DNA of 62,000 nt from assembly GCF_964340395.1 (NCBI RefSeq), contig NC_135556.1, positions 4,767,501 to 4,829,500 of the forward strand. The letters run 5' to 3'. This stretch comes from Glandiceps talaboti (taxonomy: Eukaryota; Hemichordata; Enteropneusta; Spengelidae). Shown here one piece after another: positions 59,101 through 62,000 of this stretch (positions within the stretch are counted from its first letter, which is position 1; each line of letters opens with the position of its first letter). A program made the position numbers and the translations under genes. The notes below the pieces were generated by a model. That model was not told the DNA's origin. It made no database searches and was given only the letters and a program-made list of their open reading frames with translations.

Positions 59101-61894
59101 TGGCAGAAGACGCAGTGAGATCCATGCTTTAGATGTGAGCAAGGGGAGAATTACCTGGTCTGAATCACAAGTAATTCTCAGGCCTCACCCATCTTTCTTA
59201 GCAAAGAACCAGGTACTGGGGTCGTTTTCTTCCCCCATTACCCTTCTTCCTCTCTCTAATTTGGTAGGTTCTGACAAACAAGAGAGATTACTTTGTCCGG
59301 TTCGAGCCATACGTTGGTATTTGCATCGTACAAACTCATTCAGAGGAGAGAGATCACGTCTCTTCATCCCTTATGACTCCGACAACAAGAGCGATTGTTC
59401 GGCAGCCATAATTTCTAAGTGGATTATTCAGACAGTCAGATGGGCATACCAGGAAGCATCTGATGATAGTTTAAGGTTATCCCGGGTCACAGCCCATGAA
59501 GTTAGAGCCATCTCAACTTCTTGGGCAGTACATGCAGGAATTCCAGTAGCAGAAGTGATCAAAGCTGCTACCTGGCGTTCTCCTAATTCTTTTATAAGCT
59601 ACTATCTTAGAGATATGGCCCAGGATGCATCTGAATTGCAGTCTCTGGGTCCAGTCTGTGTCAGTCAGCACATTGTATAATTGGGATGTCAGGAACTCCC
59701 CCCTCCTAATTGGCTGACAAATTCTAACCCAATAGTAGTATAATAAAGGTGAGTATTTTCGATGAACAGAATTGAAGTTTCTACCGAAACTAATTTCTGT
59801 GAAGAGAAAATACTCACCTTTATGTGAATCCCTCCCACCACCCCACAGTTCCTGTTTTGTGTACTTTTCCGTATTTTTGTCTGTTAATATGACAAAATTT
59901 AGTACTGGCGGGAAAAGGGGCATCATGGGATAGCCACAGGTGGGTCAGGGGTCACGACTTTATTTTGCGAAGTTAGGCTAAAAGCAAAAGGGTAACCCAA
60001 TAGTAGTATAATAAAGGTGAGTATTTTCTCTTCACAGAAATTAGTTTCGGTAGAAACTTCAATTCACTTCAACACAAAGTGACTCCTGTGTAATAATGTT
60101 TATTTTCAATACTGAGAAATGTGTGCCCCTGTGATACCAAGCTGACTCTGTATTTCACAATCTGTATTATGAATACATACATACATTTTCATAAATTGTA
60201 CATACATACATTTTCTCAGTAGATGAGTGCAGATTTTTTGCTTAAAGAGAAAAAGCAAAGTATCATTTTTGAGTAGGTTGACTAAGAAAGTTTCATCAAA
60301 ACAGTGAACTCTGTGTCATGATGGATACAAAATGTTAGTTTAAGTTAGACTCAAAACCTACAAAAGAAACCAGAACTTCATGAGGTCAATCTAAACACCC
60401 ACCACCACTCTCATCAGAACCTTCCAGTTATAGTCCTTGGTGGACCAATTTTGAAGTGAAGGGTACAAGGTATACAAAATGAAAAACCCAAGCAGCCTGT
60501 TTCACCCTATGATTCGATTAGCTTACCATAATCTCATTGTTGATATTTTCAGGACCAAAGTTGGTGAGTTGTTACCCCAAGTATCATCACCAAAGATTCA
60601 TGCACAGTATGCCAAGGCTAAAGAAGCTGATGGAAGATACAAGGAAGCAGCCTTGGCATATGAAAATGCTAAAGACTTTGATAATGTCATCAGGTGAGGA
60701 GGCAATTACTGAAAAACAACAAAGCAATTATCTGCATGTACATTTGTCTTTCATTTTGTGTAGCAGAATTGGAAAAAAAAAACATGCTTTTTATATGTCT
60801 ACATTATAAATATTTGTATTCAGATTTGATATGCTAGAGGCAGAGAAAGAACTGAAAAAGTAGCTAACAATGACCCCATCCTCCCGAAAAAAAGTGGTAA
60901 GCAGAGTATGTCCACATGAAAGTGTTTTCTTTGTAACTTGTGTTATGTTATTCTATCATGAAAGAGTTAAACTAAATAGTCTTCATCTTGTTATCCAGGA
61001 TCCATCTTGACTATCTCAATAATCCTGAAGAGGCAGTCAAGATAGTACGTGAAACACAGTCTATAGAGGGCGCTAAAATGGTAGCGAGGTAAGTCACGTA
61101 CATACTGACTAGCTGTTGTAATATGAGTTTTCCCCATTTTTCAGAATTGTTTTGAAATTGAGTTTCCAGTTTTTCAATTGTCTGTATTAATTAGGAGATT
61201 ACTTTCATACTGCATCACGGTTAAAAAGTTACGGACATTTTGAGTGATTTTTGCAATTTTGTATATCACATTTTGAAGCTTATTTTGTAACCAGTTTACT
61301 ACCAAACAAGAGTGACTATAAAAGTTTTAATTGGGTGGCATGATGTGTTTTACATTTCACAGAAGGTTTTGAATCACAAATTACATATTATAACACAGAC
61401 ATTGATAGCACACAAACATATAAAATGACATATTGTATCTCACTTTGAACACAAATCAACATCACTGTCAGATGAAACAAGGAAGATTCAAACTGTTTAT
61501 TTGTGTTCACAGTGAGATAGAATTTAACATTTCATGTGCTTGTGTACTATCAGTGTCTGTAGTTTGTTTGTGTCACTTGTAACAAAACATGTTGCCTGAA
61601 ATGTGAAAAACACTGTTCCACCTAATTGAAACTCTATAGTCATTTTAGTTTGGTACATGTAGTATATTTTTAAAAAAAGACAGTCACATTTTCTTGAGGC
61701 AATGAGAGTTCAAAATCAATGAATACTGAATTGCAAATAATTCTCTGTATATGAATTGCTTTATATCAGGTTTTTCCAGAAATTGAATGACTATAGTTCA
61801 GCCATTCAATTCTTGGTGATGTCACGGTGTAATGATGAAGCTTTCCAGATGGCACAACAACATGGACAGATGGAGATCTATGCTGATATTATAG
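35131..61894 (+). CDS. WDR19: WDR19 / IFT144, intraflagellar transport complex A subunit; exons 1-23, 3' end beyond window
   Basis: Exon-by-exon agreement with vertebrate WDR19, starting MKR and continuing through [46 protein letters not shown]-like, [32 protein letters not shown] and [15 protein letters not shown]144 is a subunit of IFT-A, which drives retrograde transport in cilia and, with TULP3, entry of membrane proteins including GPCRs. The N-terminal ~650 residues are WD40 propellers; from about residue 670 the chain is a TPR-like alpha-solenoid. Coding exons: 35131-35136, 36525-36682, 37654-37878, 38593-38725, 39145-39225, 39821-39933, 40418-40591, 41371-41614, 45408-45522, 46295-46401, 46619-46747, 47334-47483, 48835-48982, 49182-49348, 50176-50311, 50519-50580, 50904-51014, 52672-52781, 53372-53429, 54269-54498, 60553-60693, 60999-61088, 61770-61894. 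All introns are GT-AG and phases match. The sum is 3013 coding bases, about three quarters of the usual ~1340 residues. Confidence 0.97.
36525..36682 (+). CDS. WDR19: WDR19 exon 2
   Basis: Acceptor TTTCAG, donor GTAAGC. Residues 3-54: first propeller blade with [15 protein letters not shown] and [11 protein letters not shown]. Ends in phase 2. Confidence 0.95.
37654..37878 (+). CDS. WDR19: WDR19 exon 3
   Basis: Acceptor CTACAG, donor GTGAGC. To residue 129: [36 protein letters not shown], typical WD repeat signatures. Confidence 0.95.
38100..38240. repeat. 25-bp minisatellite in WDR19 intron 3, about 6 units
   Basis: Units TATTCACTGCTCATCTCTCR followed by TTGTC, pyrimidine-rich. Open in several frames but intronic and not conserved protein. 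Confidence 0.85.
38593..38725 (+). CDS. WDR19: WDR19 exon 4
   Basis: Acceptor TTATAG, donor GTATGC. To residue 174: [14 protein letters not shown] and [13 protein letters not shown]. Confidence 0.95.
39145..39225 (+). CDS. WDR19: WDR19 exon 5
   Basis: Acceptor GACAG, donor GTGAGT; 27 codons in phase 0 with [11 protein letters not shown] and DERSAAGEN. Confidence 0.92.
39405..39765. repeat. Dispersed repeat, copy 1 (intron 5)
   Basis: About 350 bp shared with 52830-53175 in intron 18: GTGCAATATATCCAATCAAA, CATTTCAACTTATTACTAT and TGTACAGTCATTGGTATTTT are common to both. Type of element unknown. Confidence 0.7.
39821..39933 (+). CDS. WDR19: WDR19 exon 6
   Basis: Acceptor TTATAG, donor GTAAGT. 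To residue 238: [17 protein letters not shown] and YGNIIAYKW; the Trp codon is split with exon 7. Confidence 0.95.
39989..40223. repeat. Foldback element, copy 1 (intron 6)
   Basis: A 74-bp direct duplication (TGATCTGTCTTGG, CCATAGTTACAGCTGACCAC) followed by an inverted repeat with about 47-bp arms: 40115-40161 (ACAGCTGACCACTAGGTGGC onward) and 40177-40223. Homologous to 44624-44915. Confidence 0.8.
40418..40591 (+). CDS. WDR19: WDR19 exon 7
   Basis: Acceptor ACTAG, donor GTAAGT. To residue 296: [19 protein letters not shown] and QARNHKDNL. Confidence 0.95.
40617..40735. repeat. About 45-bp tandem repeat, 3 units (intron 7)
   Basis: Units share GTGGCTGAGGACTRACACT and CTGCAGTCAGAGT. Confidence 0.8.
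40761..41101. repeat. Long-arm foldback element, copy 1 (intron 7)
   Basis: Ends are CAGCCCATTT and AAATGGGCTG. Arms of about 165 bp pair imperfectly across the whole element, meeting near 40920-40940 (CATCAAATGCAGACATC). No coding capacity; target duplication not evident. Confidence 0.8.
41371..41614 (+). CDS. WDR19: WDR19 exon 8
   Basis: Acceptor CAACAG, donor GTCTCT (weaker than the others). To residue 378: [36 protein letters not shown]. The following intron is the longest non-transposon intron (3.8 kb). Confidence 0.95.
44624..44915. repeat. Foldback element, copy 2 (intron 8)
   Basis: Ends GCAGTTCAAAGTTATTTAGC and its complement ending ATTGAACTGC. Inside are the CATAGTTACAGC/GACCACTAGGTGGC modules of the copy at 39989-40223, in inverted order. 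This copy shows the termini better than copy 1. Confidence 0.75.
45408..45522 (+). CDS. WDR19: WDR19 exon 9
   Basis: Acceptor TCATAG, donor GTAAGC. To residue 416: [20 protein letters not shown] and AWFYILGD. Confidence 0.95.
46295..46401 (+). CDS. WDR19: WDR19 exon 10
   Basis: Acceptor TTACAG, donor GTACGT. To residue 452: [18 protein letters not shown] and ENKVQLHL. Confidence 0.95.
46619..46747 (+). CDS. WDR19: WDR19 exon 11
   Basis: Acceptor GTACAG, donor GTAAGT; 43 codons, to residue 495: [11 protein letters not shown] and [13 protein letters not shown]. Confidence 0.95.
47334..47483 (+). CDS. WDR19: WDR19 exon 12
   Basis: Acceptor GACAG, donor GTGAGT; exactly 50 codons, to residue 545: [13 protein letters not shown] and [14 protein letters not shown]. 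Its last 13 bases and donor are the first unit of the 46-bp array filling the next intron. Confidence 0.95.
47471..48642 (+). repeat. 46-bp minisatellite built from the exon 12 / intron 12 junction, about 26 units
   Basis: Unit: TGTGTACAACCCT, then GTGAGTATGAGTGG, then TAAACTTGTCATCATTTTA. Unit 1 is the real exon end plus 5' splice site. Of the 24 further complete units, 22 retain GTGAGT; two have GTGAAT (near 47624 and 47899). A degenerate last unit ends near 48642. Some units have CCCA instead of CCCT before the GT, or GTGAGTACGGCTGG. The array occupies about 85% of the 1351-bp intron. Confidence 0.95.
48835..48982 (+). CDS. WDR19: WDR19 exon 13
   Basis: Acceptor CTACAG, donor GTAAGT. To residue 594: [18 protein letters not shown] and [13 protein letters not shown]. 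Confidence 0.95.
49131..49161 (+). repeat. Partial copy of exon 14 in intron 13
   Basis: About 30 bases (CAACCAAAGTACCCTATGCA and following) repeat exon 14 sequence at 49205-49235, 74 bp upstream, with a few substitutions. It lies before the acceptor and is not part of the coding sequence. Confidence 0.8.
49182..49348 (+). CDS. WDR19: WDR19 exon 14
   Basis: Acceptor CTATAG, donor GTGAGT. To residue 650: [15 protein letters not shown] and [12 protein letters not shown]; end of the propeller region. Confidence 0.95.
49424..49757. repeat. Long-arm foldback element, copy 2 (intron 14)
   Basis: Inverted repeat with arms reading GATACAACCATGCAGAAACC and its complement GGTTTCTGGATGGTTGTAT. It is homologous to the element at 40761-41101 through AGAAACCARTAAGAA, ACTAGATGCAGACAC and GCATTTGATGTCT. 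No coding capacity. Confidence 0.75.
50176..50311 (+). CDS. WDR19: WDR19 exon 15
   Basis: Acceptor TTCAG, donor GTAAGT. To residue 695: [16 protein letters not shown] and AIQHMEVDF; start of the TPR-like solenoid. Confidence 0.95.
50519..50580 (+). CDS. WDR19: WDR19 exon 16
   Basis: Acceptor ATGCAG, donor GTATGT; short exon, to residue 716: [19 protein letters not shown]. Confidence 0.95.
50904..51014 (+). CDS. WDR19: WDR19 exon 17
   Basis: Acceptor TGTAG, donor GTATTG; 37 codons, to residue 753: [13 protein letters not shown] and [16 protein letters not shown]. Confidence 0.95.
51390..52663 (+). repeat. 28-bp minisatellite ending at the exon 18 acceptor, about 45 units
   Basis: Unit: TTTCACTGACCATACATTG followed by TAATATCGG. 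Nearly all units are identical; exceptions are the first three (CAG for CGG), a diverged trio near 51842-51915, and CTAAC for CTGAC near 51893 and 52174. The last unit runs into CATTATAG, the intron 17 acceptor. The array occupies about 77% of the 1657-bp intron. Confidence 0.97.
52672..52781 (+). CDS. WDR19: WDR19 exon 18
   Basis: Acceptor TTATAG directly after the 28-bp array, donor GTATGT. To residue 789: [20 protein letters not shown] and [10 protein letters not shown]. Ends in phase 2, AC joining T of exon 19. Confidence 0.95.
52830..53175. repeat. Dispersed repeat, copy 2 (intron 18)
   Basis: Homologous to 39405-39765 in the same orientation, with about 20% divergence by eye. Confidence 0.7.
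53372..53429 (+). CDS. WDR19: WDR19 exon 19
   Basis: Acceptor TTTCAG, donor GTGAGT; short exon, to residue 809: [19 protein letters not shown], a TPR-like helix pair. Confidence 0.95.
54269..54498 (+). CDS. WDR19: WDR19 exon 20
   Basis: Acceptor TTACAG, donor GTAAGT. To residue 885: [47 protein letters not shown]; Trp codon split with exon 21 across the DIRS-bearing intron. Confidence 0.95.
54587..54722 (+). repeat. DIRS left inverted terminal repeat
   Basis: 136 bp from GAAAATACTCACC to CTAAATTTTG, complementary to 59893-60028 with no indel and almost no mismatch by eye, implying a young insertion. Confidence 0.9.
54999..57293 (+). CDS. DIRS ORF1, gag-like protein
   Basis: 764 codons from an ATG at 54999; the open frame extends upstream to 54720 but overlaps the terminal repeat, so the first ATG outside it ([15 protein letters not shown]) is preferred. 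The N-terminus has a Cys/His cluster ([21 protein letters not shown]) that could bind zinc. The middle is a low-complexity region with Arg-Ser dipeptides ([19 protein letters not shown]) and Pro/Tyr-rich stretches; the C-terminus has Arg-Gly repeats (GRGRGR), suggesting RNA binding. Such ORF1 proteins are expected to package element RNA; this is inferred from position and composition. It is intact, unlike the RT that follows. Confidence 0.85.
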   Translation: MLPNQKKGSCGHVFHIEDLHKFCPSCRKCSRTSPCKTVCGHWADDQWQEFDKPIESSRKPKSKQSKRTSAAPSTDLDKFSGKSCVSVGSPTTKRPSEGEVLTTTGSEVRVSRGPMQDSSDKGRPDTGIVSGECPVITNSPSSYKADSRSPSPTPQYSGRFREPPRRTDVNPSSRPHTVQGSFSERQTMPSNSLDSSRGVIPEVKRRTSRPTASGSHDQSPDPRSIPWPPTGTLPYPFNAMGYPQGETSTDLDPRQNPLPWTAFGQPTGFWPPPNYWSPYGYPPTMDTHQSRGPWGGGDRDRERSRPPYDRSQCHRRSRNPQTERDIGVLRSRRDRSRSPRRSHSPPRRGDRRSSLSPRRSSRPRIPVTREERSPSSSPTRFCRLQGERFGSLWRRDPDEMSLTAPEDRDLLGGADHSDDDRVRPPPSESEGRAPSPERFADIPFSQCVEWVYQQFPDKCTRPTATNSVQSETSLALEGQLEQTEYQPATLPLSAMVTSVQGKVSSEVCGKGPGQPPMRMNRYPWFRYPGKPYRTHATDQRVNFPELDTDADAVDQDRDGFKNTTIDNKHLSRLGEGYALSLRIFSSIDWFLATTVSEMRSAHPDSQKIFRLMQVVNKALSHVTEQTTRSRAALLLLQRDAFLRRNSIVLPTELKQEVRAAPIDAPSLFAGTLTSIANRASEAKQRERLIFDTPRSKPHTNFKQSPVSSKSPVTNISRGSQRGRGRGRQTSRGRGRGKPQWSVTNKDSKPGPPSERGASGFAQHS
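57294..58560 (+). pseudogene. DIRS reverse transcriptase / RNase H remnant, deleted and frameshifted
   Basis: The RT start ([21 protein letters not shown]) is in one frame to about 57547, then RT continues in another frame with [20 protein letters not shown] and [16 protein letters not shown] (first catalytic Asp present). Immediately after, near 57800-57850, the sequence jumps to the pre-RNase H linker ([13 protein letters not shown]), so the YxDD-containing palm and thumb are missing. RNase H follows with [11 protein letters not shown] and [10 protein letters not shown] and [16 protein letters not shown], then shifts frame at a G-run (about 58139-58144). A second loss follows LRARHLP, where the usual RNase H end should be. 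Then comes a region typical of DIRS-like elements ([37 protein letters not shown]). No functional RT can be made. Confidence 0.9.
58190..59680 (+). CDS. DIRS tyrosine recombinase (open frame)
   Basis: The frame is open for 496 codons to TAA at 59678-59680; the N-terminal ~140 codons overlap the preceding region in another frame, and the recognisable recombinase starts near 58640 (core-binding part [16 protein letters not shown] at about 58708). Catalytic residues are visible: Arg I in [14 protein letters not shown], the HxxR pair in TAHEVRAIS, Trp in the third-His position ([10 protein letters not shown]) and the nucleophile Tyr in FISYYLRD. In this class the enzyme integrates a circular DNA intermediate without a target duplication. 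No frameshift or stop disrupts the domain. Confidence 0.9.
   Translation: MVQREGHNPKSTTSPPGGSKSGLRSLGNPPAGSLCNLPQRKTANVRSSNSGHKGISDGCAVNLMGGNISVCLPSNSDSSSGPSQGTGGGCSPYSDSTAMAKSVLVPLASVSSSRLPNSASTEDRPSLSGSEHCSPQPREFSSSRIQTIEKSLVQKGFSIDSAAVIARPQRASTLSTYNSKWERFCDWCQRRQIDPIHITTRDFADFLLDLFNVKKFAVKTIMVYRAAIASTIKSTGGKDFGQDKVLSSMIRHFHIKRPPKPISVPQWNLALVLRVLEKAPFEPMQSVSLRAMTLKTVFLLALASGRRRSEIHALDVSKGRITWSESQVILRPHPSFLAKNQVLGSFSSPITLLPLSNLVGSDKQERLLCPVRAIRWYLHRTNSFRGERSRLFIPYDSDNKSDCSAAIISKWIIQTVRWAYQEASDDSLRLSRVTAHEVRAISTSWAVHAGIPVAEVIKAATWRSPNSFISYYLRDMAQDASELQSLGPVCVSQHIV
59728..59823 (+). repeat. DIRS internal complementary region
   Basis: The left part (ACCCAATAGTAGTATAATAA to GATGAACAGAA) is complementary to the left element end (54576-54622). 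The right part (TTGAAGTTTCTACCGAAACT onward) is complementary to the right end (to about 60064). The junction near 59770 marks the abutted ends of a presumed circular form. Confidence 0.9.
59893..60028 (+). repeat. DIRS right inverted terminal repeat
   Basis: 136 bp complementary to 54587-54722; followed by a unique right-end extension CTCTTCACAGAAATTAG and on to about 60064, which is copied in the internal complementary region. Confidence 0.9.
60553..60693 (+). CDS. WDR19: WDR19 exon 21
   Basis: Acceptor TTTCAG, donor GTGAGG. To residue 932: [40 protein letters not shown]. The upstream open stretch from 60479 is intron, not coding. Confidence 0.95.
60824..60896 (+). other. Candidate poison (cassette) exon in WDR19 intron 21
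   Basis: Acceptor TTTGTATTCAG, 73-base exon, donor GTG followed by GTAAGC. Joined in frame to exon 21 it reads [13 protein letters not shown] then TAG. The length is not a multiple of three. No transcript evidence; it could be chance. Confidence 0.3.
60999..61088 (+). CDS. WDR19: WDR19 exon 22
   Basis: Acceptor TCCAG, donor GTAAGT. To residue 962: [20 protein letters not shown] and GAKMVA. Confidence 0.95.
61770..61894 (+). CDS. WDR19: WDR19 exon 23 (last in window)
   Basis: Acceptor ATCAG, donor GTAAAC. To residue 1004: [20 protein letters not shown] and [11 protein letters not shown]. Remaining exons lie beyond the right edge. Confidence 0.94.
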
Positions 61895-62000
61895 GTAAAC
61901 AGTAGTATCTCCTTCTGTGGTAGCCACATTTTCTTTATCTGTCTAGTTCACTGTTTATCTCTGTTCTCTTCCCCTCCTCTGTGCTATCTCTTAGTCTAAG

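Larger units (their letters stand above)
54576..60064 (+). mobile_element. DIRS-type tyrosine-recombinase retrotransposon in WDR19 intron 20
   Basis: About 5.5 kb in the same orientation as WDR19. Order: left inverted terminal repeat (54587-54722), gag-like ORF, reverse transcriptase/RNase H remnants, tyrosine recombinase ORF, internal complementary region (59728-59823), right inverted terminal repeat (59893-60028) and a right-end extension to about 60064. The internal region is complementary to the outermost left end joined to the outermost right end, the hallmark of DIRS elements, used in known models for circular-junction replication. No target duplication is expected for this class and none is evident. 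Without it the intron would be about 560 bp. Confidence 0.95.

Overview
The window is animal nuclear DNA from a bilaterian invertebrate, as far as can be judged. Genes have phase-consistent GT-AG introns, intergenic space is AT-rich and full of microsatellites, minisatellites and foldback elements, and there are animal-type non-LTR and DIRS retrotransposons. The sequence does not fix the phylum; nothing looks bacterial, viral or organellar.

Two host genes are clear. First, positions 7469-9019 (+) are the last coding exon of a class A (rhodopsin-type) GPCR, from TM3 to the stop codon; TM1-TM2 are not visible upstream. Second, positions 35131-61894 (+) hold 23 consecutive exons (about 1004 codons, residues 1 to about 1004) of WDR19/IFT144, the IFT-A subunit with an N-terminal WD40 region and a TPR-like solenoid. 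The gene runs off the right edge. All 23 exons join in frame.

Layout. 1-7450: microsatellites, a 45-bp minisatellite, and a 42/37-bp minisatellite interrupted by a 5'-truncated non-LTR retrotransposon. 7469-9019: GPCR exon. 9020-35130: about 26 kb with no well-supported gene, holding foldback/MITE-like elements (9967-10121, 11435-11820, 34314-34765), large ACAT/CA, TA, CT and ATTC/ATCC arrays, a coiled-coil pseudogene (18112-19159), a minisatellite with a CRE palindrome in most units (19351-19700), an L2/CR1-like retrotransposon tail (23694-24560) and a minus-strand retrotransposon scrap (26484-26931). 35131-61894: WDR19.

The most unusual structure is inside WDR19. Intron 12 is mostly a 46-bp tandem array whose founding unit is the exon 12/intron 12 junction, so a copy of the 5' splice site recurs about every 46 bp. 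Intron 17 is mostly a 28-bp array (about 45 units) that ends 10 bases before the exon 18 acceptor AG, and nearly every unit carries CTGAC, a good branch-point match. Intron 13 carries a partial copy of exon 14. Intron 20 carries a DIRS-type tyrosine-recombinase retrotransposon (54576-60064) with inverted terminal repeats and an internal complementary region; its RT/RNase H region is deleted and frameshifted but the recombinase frame is open. Intron 21 contains a candidate poison exon (60824-60896).
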